Origin: Flavobacterium noncentrifugens
Lineage (GTDB): Bacteria > Bacteroidota > Bacteroidia > Flavobacteriales > Flavobacteriaceae
Length of the DNA: 64,000 nt
NCBI RefSeq assembly: GCF_900100375.1
Contig: NZ_FNEZ01000005.1
Span: 1-64,000, forward strand
Reading direction: 5' to 3'
The notes beneath the pieces were generated by a model that did no database searches, was not told the origin of the DNA, and saw only the letters and a program-made list of their open reading frames with translations. Numbering within the stretch: the stretch's first letter is position 1; the number at the start of each line of letters is the position of its first letter. Positions 27,587 through 35,449 of this stretch are shown in pieces. Position numbers and translations under genes: made by a program.

Positions 27587-28528
27587 TTACATCAGGAACT
27601 TCCCGCTGATGGAATTGTTGTGCTGCACCATGCCCATGACTTCGGCGAAAAGCGGCGCACAACTCACTACCCTTATTTTTCTGGATTCTCTCTGTAACGG
27701 GATAGAATCGGTAACAATCAATTCACTCAACTGTGAATTTTCAATCTTTTCGTAAGCATCGCCTGATAAAATCGCGTGCGTACATATGGCTCTAACGCTT
27801 AATGCGCCTTTTTCAATCATTAAATCTGCGGCTTTTGCCAACGTGCCTCCGGTGTCGATCATGTCATCCACCAAAATCACATTCCTGCCTTTTACCTCGC
27901 CAATCAATTCCATCGTGTCGATCACATTTGCGATCTTGCGCTGCTTGTAGCAAATCACCACATCAGACTCTAAAAATTTAGAGTAGGCATAGGCTCTTTT
28001 TGAACCGCCCATATCTGGCGATGCGATCGTCAGGTTTTCGAGGTTGAGGCTTTTTACATACGGCAAGAATATTGTCGATGCGAAAAGGTGGTCTACCGGT
28101 TTTTCGAAAAAACCCTGAATCTGGTCGGCGTGCAAATCCATCGTCATGATGCGGGTTGCTCCGGCGGCGTCTAATAAATTCGCTACCAGTTTGGCCCCAA
28201 TCGGCACACGTGGTTTGTCTTTCCTGTCCTGCCTTGCCCATCCGAAATACGGAATTACAGCGGTTACGTGTCTTGCTGATGCACGCTTTGCCGCGTCGAT
28301 CATCAGTAACAATTCCATCAGGTTGTCGGCGCTTGGAAACGTCGAACAAATGATAAACACACGCAAACCTCTAATTGATTCTTCGTAAGAAGGCTGGAAT
28401 TCTCCATCACTATATTTTGAGAACGTAACTTTTCCGAGTGGCACGCCATAATCTTTGGCGATCTTCTCGGCTAAATAGACACTTTGCGAACACGCAAATA
28501 TCTTTGCTTCCGGTTCCTGGTGTGACAT
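27587..28528 (-). CDS. prs: Ribose-phosphate pyrophosphokinase
   Basis: 313 residues. It makes PRPP from ribose 5-phosphate and ATP for purine, pyrimidine, histidine and tryptophan synthesis. The class I signatures are present: the flexible-loop region YFGWARQDRKDKPRVPI, DLHADQIQGFF for divalent metal binding, and the PRPP-binding loop VILVDDMIDTGGTL (about 219-232). Length is standard. A -7-like TAAATTTG lies about 109 bases upstream of the ATG. It is followed by rplY; both may be on one transcript. Confidence 0.97.
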   Translation of the reverse strand: MSHQEPEAKIFACSQSVYLAEKIAKDYGVPLGKVTFSKYSDGEFQPSYEESIRGLRVFIICSTFPSADNLMELLLMIDAAKRASARHVTAVIPYFGWARQDRKDKPRVPIGAKLVANLLDAAGATRIMTMDLHADQIQGFFEKPVDHLFASTIFLPYVKSLNLENLTIASPDMGGSKRAYAYSKFLESDVVICYKQRKIANVIDTMELIGEVKGRNVILVDDMIDTGGTLAKAADLMIEKGALSVRAICTHAILSGDAYEKIENSQLSELIVTDSIPLQRESRKIRVVSCAPLFAEVMGMVQHNNSISGKFLM

Positions 28529-28636
28529 TTCAATGTGTTGTTTTTATCGTTGCCATCCTATCAATTTTGCCTAAAAGCGCGGTGATATAAATGCCTCGGA
28601 TGTAGTTAGTTAGTTGTGTGTCGCGTTAACGAGGTG

Positions 28637-28644
28637 CAAATTTA
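28637..28644 (-). promoter_or_regulatory. Possible -7 box for prs
   Basis: TAAATTTG on the minus strand fits TAnnTTTG and would give a leader of about 100 bases. No -33 TTG at the expected distance. Confidence 0.35.
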
Positions 28645-28709
28645 GGAATAAAATCGAACTCTGAAAGGAAAATTTCGTGTATTTTTTTAGAATTTGAAAT
28701 TTATTTTTT

Positions 28710-28717
28710 TACATTTG
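28710..28717 (+). promoter_or_regulatory. Possible -7 box for tRNA-Leu
   Basis: TACATTTG fits TAnnTTTG, 86 bases before the tRNA. The nearest TTG (28694-28696) is only 13 bases upstream of it, shorter than usual. Confidence 0.4.
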
Positions 28718-28803
28718 CACCGTGTTAAAGGATAAGCAACACTTTTAAAGTTTGCTTTTCTATTGCGATGGATCGATTGTTTTCGATTCTTCGTCTGCTA
28801 AAT

Positions 28804-28883
28804 GCCCGGATGGCGGAATTGGTAGACGCGCTGGTCTCAAACACCTGTGGGAAACCGTACCGGTTCGACTCCGGTTCCGGGTA
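28804..28883 (+). tRNA. tRNA-Leu (anticodon CAA)
   Basis: An 80-base cloverleaf with a long variable arm, as expected for a class II tRNA. The acceptor strands GCCCGGA and TCCGGGT pair over seven positions (one G-U). The D arm is GGCGGAATTGGTAGACGC, the anticodon loop CTCAAAC gives anticodon CAA, and the T arm is ACCGG-TTCGACT-CCGGT. The discriminator base is A and CCA is not encoded. The anticodon stem CTGGT/ACCTG contains one U-U mismatch. The D arm and T loop match the bacterial tRNA-Leu pattern. The 3' end is followed by two further copies of its last 17 bases in tandem repeat units. Confidence 0.93.
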
Positions 28884-29100
28884 CAAAAGCTCTTCTGAAA
28901 AGAAGGGCTTTTTTGTTTTTTACGGGACCGGGGTCAAACCTTTTTAGGTGACTCCGGTTCCGGGTACAAAAGGGCTGACGAAAAGAAGGGCTTTTTTTAC
29001 GGGACCGGAGTCAAATTTTTTAGGTCGATTCCGGTTCCGGGTACAAAAGGGCTGACTAAAAGAAGGGCTTTTTGTTTTTAAGAAACCGAGTTAAATTTAG
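28867..29100 (+). repeat. Three tandem units carrying the tRNA-Leu 3' end
   Basis: Units begin at 28867, 28950 and 29027 (periods 83 and 77 bases); the third decays near 29100. Each starts with GACTCCGGTTCCGGGTACAA (GATT in the third), i.e. the T-loop end plus acceptor strand of the tRNA, and continues with AAAAGAAGGGCTTTTT and ACGGGACCGGAGTC. That last segment is complementary to the next unit's tRNA tail, so each junction can fold into a stem of about 15 pairs with a two-base bulge. Confidence 0.85.
28888..28916 (+). terminator. Terminator hairpin after tRNA-Leu
   Basis: Stem gctcttct / agaagggc (one G-U) with a GAAA loop and a T run directly after the tRNA. The equivalent positions in the two downstream repeat copies have lost this pairing. 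Confidence 0.7.
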
Positions 29101-29131
29101 TACCATTGTATAAGTTTTAATCACACCCGAA

Positions 29132-31075
29132 ATGACTAAATATCGCCCGGAGATAGATGGATTAAGAGCTGTCGCTGTAGTCGCAGTGGTATTGTTTCAT
29201 TTGAATTCAGATTTTTTAATCGGCGGATATTATGGGGTCGACGTTTTTTTTGTAATTTCTGGTTATTTAATTACCGGAATCATTGTAAAAGACCTGGAAA
29301 ATGACACGTTTAAAATGTCGAAATTCTGGATCAGGCGTGTAAAAAGATTGGTTCCGTTGCTTTTGACCGTGGTGATCATAACCATTTTAGTTTTACCCTT
29401 TTTTACGTTTAAACCCATATACAATGACATATTAAAGGATATTATTCCTGCGGTATTTTCATATTTTAATTTCCATGCCTACTTTAACTTTGGTGATTAT
29501 TGGGGGCCGGCTGCTGACAAGTCGTTTTTTCTGCATACGTGGTCTTTATCGGTAGAAGAACAGTTTTACTTGTTTTATCCGTTGCTGCTTATCATTATTA
29601 AAAAGTATTTTAAGTCTTTCTTAAAGCCGCTTATTTTTATCACATTAATAAGCCTCGGATTGTTTGTCTGCTTTGTCAAATTCAAAACGCATTTGACCTT
29701 TTACATGCTTCCTTTTAGATTTTGGGAGCTTTCCGCAGGCGGAGTAATTGCTTGCCTGCCAAAGAAAAGCACTCTGAATAAAATATATAATACTGTTTTT
29801 CCGATCATTGGATTGTTACTGATTTTCATCAGCTATTTTTTTGCAGAAAAAACAATAAGTTATATCGTAGTACTTCCTGTTGTAGGCACTGCGCTAATCA
29901 TTTATTTTATCAGTGTCAATGACATCACCGGAAAACTATTGAGCAGCAGCATTTTTGTACATATTGGAAAATTGTCTTATTCCTTGTATTTATGGCACTG
30001 GCCGATCATTGTATTATTCAAAAACTTAGAGTTTAGATTTTTAGGAGTAAATGAATGGTATATTTATTTATTCATCATCATCGCAACATATCTGCTGTCG
30101 GTCCTGTCTTTTAAATGGATTGAAACCAAAACAAGAAATTACCGGAACACGCCAAAGTTAGTTTTGTTGGGTGTCGGATTGTGCCTGGCGCTTATTGCTT
30201 ATTACAAATCGCCGTACTTCAACATTCATTATCCATCATTATACAACCAGCAAACCTATTATCTTCAGCAGTATGATGTGTCTCCAACGCAAGTGATTTT
30301 AAAAAAAGGCAATCCTTTAATTTATAATGTCACTGTTCTTAACAGGTCATCGGCTGATAATGACGCTTTTAAAAAACAAGGTATTTTAAAAAGGATAAAT
30401 GATAAAAATCCTGAAATTTTAGTGCTTGGCGATTCCCATGGGGCAATGTGGGCAAAAACGCTTGAAGAAGCATGCGGCGAATTGAAGATTTCAAGTTCCG
30501 TTTACACCACAAATGCGTCAAAGCCATTTTTTAACCTCCATGATTTGGACGATCAAGCCAGTAATGAATTTTTTACCAAAAAGGAAAGAATTGATTTCGC
30601 AAAATCGATAGTAAGCAACATTCACAAATGGAAAATAAAAATGGTGGTCATATCGTGTCGTTGGGAAGCACTTTCAGATGACAATAGGAGCGAATTTGAA
30701 AACCTGATGGTATACCTAAAAGATAAAAATATCAAAATGTTAGTGATCAATCAGCCGCCACGGATTTCCATTGTCAACAATCTGAATGTTTCCCAATATG
30801 TTTCATATCTCAAAATCGATCCCAAAAACGGATTCCATACCATTTCATTAAGTCAGGACAAAGTGATAAAAGGCAATCAATTCGTGGCGCAATTGGCAAA
30901 AAAATATTCTAATGTTATGGTATTTGATGTTTTTAGCAGGTTATACAATAAGGATCAGATGAAAATAACACATAATAAAGATGTTTTATATTTCGACGAC
31001 GACCATTTAAGTGACAGCGGCACCCGATTCTTTAAGCAGGATCTAAAAAAAACAATGACAAAAGAGCTCGACTAA
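29132..31075 (+). CDS. OafA/YrhL-type acyltransferase with SGNH-like C-terminal domain
   Basis: 647 residues. The N-terminal part (about 1-350) is an acyltransferase-3 membrane domain with about ten hydrophobic segments and the opening YRPEIDGLRAVAVVAVVLFH plus GVDVFFVISGYLITGII and the RRVKRLVP motif. A C-terminal soluble domain (about 415-647) has LVLGDSHGAMW, an SGNH-hydrolase block I, and a DDHLSDSGTRFF block V (Asp/His). Such fusions O-acetylate cell-surface polysaccharides. The gene is AT-rich compared with neighbours and lies alone behind a tRNA gene, which may point to transfer. No sugar-biosynthesis genes are nearby, so the acceptor is unknown. Confidence 0.92.
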   Translation: MTKYRPEIDGLRAVAVVAVVLFHLNSDFLIGGYYGVDVFFVISGYLITGIIVKDLENDTFKMSKFWIRRVKRLVPLLLTVVIITILVLPFFTFKPIYNDILKDIIPAVFSYFNFHAYFNFGDYWGPAADKSFFLHTWSLSVEEQFYLFYPLLLIIIKKYFKSFLKPLIFITLISLGLFVCFVKFKTHLTFYMLPFRFWELSAGGVIACLPKKSTLNKIYNTVFPIIGLLLIFISYFFAEKTISYIVVLPVVGTALIIYFISVNDITGKLLSSSIFVHIGKLSYSLYLWHWPIIVLFKNLEFRFLGVNEWYIYLFIIIATYLLSVLSFKWIETKTRNYRNTPKLVLLGVGLCLALIAYYKSPYFNIHYPSLYNQQTYYLQQYDVSPTQVILKKGNPLIYNVTVLNRSSADNDAFKKQGILKRINDKNPEILVLGDSHGAMWAKTLEEACGELKISSSVYTTNASKPFFNLHDLDDQASNEFFTKKERIDFAKSIVSNIHKWKIKMVVISCRWEALSDDNRSEFENLMVYLKDKNIKMLVINQPPRISIVNNLNVSQYVSYLKIDPKNGFHTISLSQDKVIKGNQFVAQLAKKYSNVMVFDVFSRLYNKDQMKITHNKDVLYFDDDHLSDSGTRFFKQDLKKTMTKELD

Positions 31076-31089
31076 TTTCGCCTTTTAGT

Positions 31090-31117
31090 AAAAAAAAGCC
31101 CCGCACAAAGCAGGGCT
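31090..31117 (-). terminator. Terminator of the 31130-32035 gene
   Basis: Eight-pair stem agccctgc / gcggggct (minus strand, one G-U) with a 5-base loop and a T run on the minus strand; it lies between two convergent genes. Confidence 0.8.
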
Positions 31118-31129
31118 GGTAAACTTCTT

Positions 31130-32035
31130 TTAATTCTTTAAAAACTTGACCGTCTTTTCTGAATCTCCAATCATGATTTTTGCAAAATAAGTTCCTTTTG
31201 CCAAATCATCGGTATGGATCAGGGCATTTTCAGATTTTACGTTTTGCTGCAGCACCGTTTGGCCTGTAAGATTATAAATGGTAACGCTGTCAATCTGTTC
31301 GTTGTAAGAGAGATTTAGTGTTTCATTTACCGGGTTCGGGTAGTATTTTAAATCCGTTCTGTCAAAATTATTTGTTGCCAAAGTAGCAGATACCGCAATG
31401 TCATCAATAAAAAGCAACCATTGGTCTGTCGCTGAATAGCAATTAAAACCTACATAATACACTCCGGTGGTTTCTGGTGTAAAAGCAATGGTATTGGTTA
31501 TTGCCGTTACATTGTTCCTTACATCCGGATGATCTGCCAAAGGCGTTGCAGACATGCTCACTGAGGCCGCTTCGTTGCCAATGTAGACTTTGAATTTCTC
31601 GATGAATGCATTACTTCCCCTGCTTCCATATTTGTAAGAAATGCTATACGATACGCCTGCGGTAAGATTTAAGCCTGCAGTGAAAAACCAGGCATTTGCC
31701 GGATTGGTAGAATGGTATTTGTATTGCATGGTTATGGTCGTAAAACCAAAGCCTGGAGCAGTAATGGTATTGAAATTATTTCCGGCTCCGGCATTTTCCA
31801 ATGTCGTACAAGCAGGCATTTCAGGCGCAGCAGCAGATTCAAAATCTTCCAGATAAGGAACATCAACAGCTGCACAAGGCTCTAAAGAAATGTTTTTGGC
31901 CATTGTTGGAGCGGCCACTTGTGGGTTGGCAAGTTGATCGTGCATTTTTGCCCTGATTTCGGCATTTTGGATTTTAGATTGTGCCATTCCGGCAAGCGGA
32001 AACAACAGCATCAAACAGAGTAATTTTTTAATCAT
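31130..32035 (-). CDS. T9SS-secreted protein with choice-of-anchor J-like domain, type A sorting domain
   Basis: 301 residues. Signal peptide MIKKLLCLMLLFPLAGMAQ. Residues about 55-215 form a jelly-roll of choice-of-anchor J/MAM-like type, beginning VPYLEDFESA and ending WLLFIDDIAVSAT. The last 75 residues (YYPNPVNETLNLSYNEQIDS...KGTYFAKIMIGDSEKTVKFLKN) are a T9SS type A sorting domain. It is a small cargo protein with one binding-type domain and no visible catalytic motif. The gene is monocistronic, convergent with the acyltransferase, with no obvious partner. Confidence 0.85.
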   Translation of the reverse strand: MIKKLLCLMLLFPLAGMAQSKIQNAEIRAKMHDQLANPQVAAPTMAKNISLEPCAAVDVPYLEDFESAAAPEMPACTTLENAGAGNNFNTITAPGFGFTTITMQYKYHSTNPANAWFFTAGLNLTAGVSYSISYKYGSRGSNAFIEKFKVYIGNEAASVSMSATPLADHPDVRNNVTAITNTIAFTPETTGVYYVGFNCYSATDQWLLFIDDIAVSATLATNNFDRTDLKYYPNPVNETLNLSYNEQIDSVTIYNLTGQTVLQQNVKSENALIHTDDLAKGTYFAKIMIGDSEKTVKFLKN

Positions 32036-32136
32036 AATACATGTTATTTTAGTTCTCTATAAATATAGAAATAAAAAAGCAACACCAATTGGTTATCCGT
32101 TTTATGACGTAAAAATCCGACAAATGGGTTTTAAGA

Positions 32137-32580
32137 TTATATTTTTTTGATGACGTAAGTCACTATGCCCCAAATCATAAACTGGTTTTCTTCTGTGACT
32201 TTTATCGGAGCATAATTCGGATTTTCAGGCATCAGCCAAAGTCCGCCTTTTTCAACGTTGATGCGCTTTACCGTAAATCCGCCTTCAATGAAACAGATGG
32301 CGATTTTGTTGTTTTCTGGTTCCAGGCTGCGATCCACGACCAAAACGTCCTTATCGTTAATTCCGGCATCGATCATCGAATGGCCTTCGACTTTAATAAA
32401 AAACGTAGCCAGCGGATTTTCACTCAGTGCTTTATTCAGGTCGATTTTTTCCTCCATAAAATCCAAGGCAGGCGATGGAAACCCGGCAGAAACACCCTGA
32501 TCAAAATACGGAATCAGCAGGCCGCTTTCGTTTTCAGGCCTGAAAAACTCGAGCGTTTTTTTAGGTGTTTTATCTAACAT
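32137..32580 (-). CDS. umuD: UmuD-like autoproteolytic subunit (peptidase S24)
   Basis: 147 residues. The protein keeps the UmuD signatures: a self-cleavage site in VSAGFPSPALDF (Ala-Gly), the catalytic serine in VEGHSMIDAGI and the catalytic lysine in FTVKRI. There is no N-terminal HTH, so it is UmuD and not LexA. After self-cleavage it would partner the Y-family polymerase in translesion synthesis. Its ATG overlaps the end of umuC by seven bases, so the two are translationally coupled with umuC first, the reverse of the E. coli order. Confidence 0.92.
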   Translation of the reverse strand: MLDKTPKKTLEFFRPENESGLLIPYFDQGVSAGFPSPALDFMEEKIDLNKALSENPLATFFIKVEGHSMIDAGINDKDVLVVDRSLEPENNKIAICFIEGGFTVKRINVEKGGLWLMPENPNYAPIKVTEENQFMIWGIVTYVIKKI

Positions 32581-33845
32581 TGGATCGTCAGGATTTGGTC
32601 AAATTGGGTCGTATATCTTGGAGAAAGCAAATTCTGCGTCATGTTCCAGGTTTTTTCATCCTGCGAACCCAAACGAATTTTTCGCCCACCGATTTTCTGG
32701 TTTACATGATCGATCGCTTTCATCAGTGCGAGATGTTTCGGATTTTCATCTTCAAACAAATTGAATTGTTTCTGGTTTTCCGGAATCAATTGCGTCACAA
32801 TGACACCGGCTTTGTGAAAACGCAGTCCTTTATTTTCTGCATACAATTTTTCAAGCAACTTAATCGAAGCTTCCGAAATCGTCAAAGTCGAATGGGTTGC
32901 AAACGGCAAAGTGACCGATTGCTGAAAATACCTGCGTTCGTGTTTTTCCTGCGTTTCCATCGTACCCAACAAAACCGTAATGGTATGGCAGCACAATTTT
33001 TGCATGCGCAGTTTTTCGGCACAAACCGATGCAAATGTTGCAACACGTTCCCTAATCGGATCAAATTCGGTCAGCCTTTTCGGAAAACTTCTCGTTGTCG
33101 CAATGCTTTTTTTATCGGTAAGTTCTTCAAGTTCCAAAACTGGCTCGCCCTGCAATTCCTTGATCAGCCGCAATCCGGTCACGCCCATGTGGCTTTTGAT
33201 AAATGCTTCATGCTGCAGCTGGGTAAAATCGAAAGCCGTTTTGAGTCCGCGTGCTTCGAGCTTTTTTTTCATGCGGTGACCAATGCCCCAAATGTCACCA
33301 ATTTTCGTCCACTTTAAAGCCTTAATCCGTTTTTCATCCGAATCAATCACATATACGCCGATGGTTTGTTCAGGAAATTTCCGGGCAATTTTATTCGCCA
33401 CTTTCGACAAAGCTTTCGTTGGCGCGACGCCTACGCAAACCGGAATGCTAACCCATTTTCTAATGCGGTTTTTGATTGCGATTCCATACGCATGAAAATC
33501 ATCATCTGGAATAGTGACGCCCTGAAAATCCATAAATGCTTCGTCAATGCTGTAGACTTCAATATTCTGAGTAAACTGTCGCAGGATTTGCATCACGCGA
33601 TCGCTCAAATCGCCATAGAGCGCATAATTCGACGAAAAAACCGTAATGCCTTTTTCCTTTAATTCCTGGCGCACTTTAAACTCCGGCGCAGCCATTTTGA
33701 CACCGAGTTCCTTGGCTTCGTCACTTCTTGAAATGATGCAGCCGTCATTGTTTGAAAGTACCACAATAGGTTTGTTTACGAGTTCCGGCCGAAAAAGCCG
33801 CTCGCATGAAGCATAAAAATTATTACAGTCGACCAGTGCATACAT
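32574..33845 (-). CDS. umuC: Y-family DNA polymerase, UmuC-like
   Basis: 423 residues. Motifs in order: MYALVDCNNFYASCERLFRPEL (palm motif with metal-binding Asp), VVLSNNDGCIISRSDEAK, VYSIDEAFMDF (catalytic Asp-Glu), and the helix-hairpin-helix region KIGDIWGIGHRMKKKLEARGL. A C-terminal little-finger and UmuC tail (DUF4113-like: GSQDEKTWNMTQNLLSPRYTT) follows. It copies damaged DNA with low fidelity. It is the first gene of the pair; no SOS-box of the E. coli or Bacillus type was recognised upstream. Confidence 0.95.
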   Translation of the reverse strand: MYALVDCNNFYASCERLFRPELVNKPIVVLSNNDGCIISRSDEAKELGVKMAAPEFKVRQELKEKGITVFSSNYALYGDLSDRVMQILRQFTQNIEVYSIDEAFMDFQGVTIPDDDFHAYGIAIKNRIRKWVSIPVCVGVAPTKALSKVANKIARKFPEQTIGVYVIDSDEKRIKALKWTKIGDIWGIGHRMKKKLEARGLKTAFDFTQLQHEAFIKSHMGVTGLRLIKELQGEPVLELEELTDKKSIATTRSFPKRLTEFDPIRERVATFASVCAEKLRMQKLCCHTITVLLGTMETQEKHERRYFQQSVTLPFATHSTLTISEASIKLLEKLYAENKGLRFHKAGVIVTQLIPENQKQFNLFEDENPKHLALMKAIDHVNQKIGGRKIRLGSQDEKTWNMTQNLLSPRYTTQFDQILTIQC

Positions 33846-33921
33846 GCCGTAAATTTAAGGAAATCGACAGCAGCAAAATCAGAACAAAAGTTAATTCGGA
33901 AATTCTGTTGATAAATTTTCA

Positions 33922-33995
33922 GGAGCTTAATCCTGCTCTCGCCTTTATCTTTGTTCGTGCCTCACAAAGGATACCGGCTCCATCAGGGCTAGGGC
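33922..33995 (+). repeat. Dispersed palindromic element, copy 3
   Basis: Begins GGAGCTTAATCCTGCTCTCG, core ATCTTTG...CACAAAGGAT, ends CCATCAGGGCTAGGGC. It sits between umuC and the nuo operon terminator. Confidence 0.75.
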
Positions 33996-34023
33996 AACAT
34001 CCTCACCGGAACATTCTCCAATA

Positions 34024-34051
34024 AAAAAACCACCGGGATTTCCGATGGTTT
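34024..34051 (-). terminator. Terminator of the nuo operon
   Basis: Stem aaaccatcgg / ccggtggttt on the minus strand (one G-U), loop of five, T run; 18 bases after the nuoN stop. Confidence 0.85.
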
Positions 34052-34068
34052 CAAATAAGAATATATTT

Positions 34069-35439
34069 CTAAGCGAGCAAATCCATCACCAAAGACGGGA
34101 ACAATCCGAGTACAATATTCAGTACAATCGCAATGACAGCAACTGCATAATAAATCACTGGCGTTCCGGTGCGCTGCTCGTTTGGCTCTTTCGAATACAT
34201 CGCTAAAATCAGTTTAAAATAGTAGCCGACACTGATGATCGAATTCACGACTGCGACAATTACCAAAACTAAATATCCGGCTTCAATCGTCTGACTGAAC
34301 AAAGTCAGCTTTGCGAAAAATCCTGAGAAAATGGGAATTCCGGCCATTGATAATAAAGAGCCGGTTAATATTGCTGCCAGCAACGGATTCGTTTTTCCAA
34401 GTCCATGAAAGTTTGCGATGTCTTCATTGTCACGGTCTCTGCACACATATAAAATGACTGCAAAAGCGGCGATTCCGGCCAAGGCATACGCAGAAGCGTA
34501 ATATAGCAAACTTCCGGCAGAAGTGCTCAGTGACAATAACGTCATCAGCATAAATCCGGCGTGTGAAATCCCTGAAAAAGCCAGCATTCTTTTGACGTTC
34601 GTTTGCCTCAAAGCCATGATGTTTCCAACAGTCATCGACGCGATCGAAACCACAACAATTACAATTTGGAATTGGTATGAAACATCTGCATTCATTGCAA
34701 ATAACAATTTGTATAAAGTCGCCATGGCGGTTACTTTTGCAAGTGTGCTCATTGTTGCCGTTGTCAATGCAGGCGAACCTTCATAAACGTCGGGCGCCCA
34801 GAAATGGAATGGCACGGCTGCGATTTTAAAGAACATTCCGATGGTTACCAGTACGATTCCAATTGGAAACCAAACCGGCAATTCGGCAGAACGTGACAAT
34901 TCGCTGATTTCGGCTACATCAAAAGTTCCCATGGCGCCGTAAATCAGGCAAATCCCGAACAAGATTATACCTGAGGCAAACGAACCCATCAGGAAATATT
35001 TCATTCCGGCTTCATTGCTTCGCAGGCTCAAACGGTTGCTGGCGGCTAGAATGTACAATGAAATAGACAAGATTTCAATCCCTAAAAAGAACATCGCTAA
35101 GTTTCCGAACGAAACCATGGCAACGGCTCCGGCCAATAAAAATATTTTGATCGCGATAAAATCGGAGATCTGCGTTTCGTGACGTGCGTAAAAATTATGG
35201 CTCAACGCTACTAAAAATGCAGTGAGTAAGATAAACAAACACGAAAACGACACCGAAAATTTATTTACGACAACCATATTGTTGTAATAACTTTCTTCCA
35301 AACCAAACTGTGAAGCGGTCAATCCCAAAATACCAAGCAAGCCCAAAACTGTAAACGGAACGATTGCTTTCCTAAGATTTAGGATTTCAAATAAAAGGCA
35401 TAAAATACCTAATCCCGTAATAGCTATTAATGTAATCAT
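34069..35439 (-). CDS. nuoN: NADH-quinone oxidoreductase subunit N
   Basis: 456 residues, about 14 membrane segments. One of the three antiporter-like proton-pumping subunits of complex I. Family features include the conserved lysine-bearing helix (IAAVPFHFWAPDVYEGSPALTTATMSTLAKV) and QTNVKRMLAFSGISHAGFMLM. It is the last gene of the operon, 10 bases after nuoM, and is followed by the operon terminator. Confidence 0.96.
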   Translation of the reverse strand: MITLIAITGLGILCLLFEILNLRKAIVPFTVLGLLGILGLTASQFGLEESYYNNMVVVNKFSVSFSCLFILLTAFLVALSHNFYARHETQISDFIAIKIFLLAGAVAMVSFGNLAMFFLGIEILSISLYILAASNRLSLRSNEAGMKYFLMGSFASGIILFGICLIYGAMGTFDVAEISELSRSAELPVWFPIGIVLVTIGMFFKIAAVPFHFWAPDVYEGSPALTTATMSTLAKVTAMATLYKLLFAMNADVSYQFQIVIVVVSIASMTVGNIMALRQTNVKRMLAFSGISHAGFMLMTLLSLSTSAGSLLYYASAYALAGIAAFAVILYVCRDRDNEDIANFHGLGKTNPLLAAILTGSLLSMAGIPIFSGFFAKLTLFSQTIEAGYLVLVIVAVVNSIISVGYYFKLILAMYSKEPNEQRTGTPVIYYAVAVIAIVLNIVLGLFPSLVMDLLA

Positions 35440-35449
35440 CTTTGTTTGA

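Noticed and set aside
28867..29100. A CRISPR array
   Set aside because: Only three units, repeats shared with the tRNA end, no regular spacers and no cas genes; no other array-like pattern was seen in the window.
28804..31075. A complete integrative element at tRNA-Leu
   Set aside because: No integrase, excisionase or distant attachment copy was seen; only the clustered tail repeats and one lone gene.
32137..32580. A LexA repressor
   Set aside because: The protein has the S24 peptidase part and the UmuD cleavage region but no DNA-binding domain, and is coupled to umuC.
32565..33317. A 250-residue plus-strand frame
   Set aside because: It is exactly antisense to umuC, whose motifs are complete; the translation is low-complexity Phe/Arg/Gln typical of a shadow.
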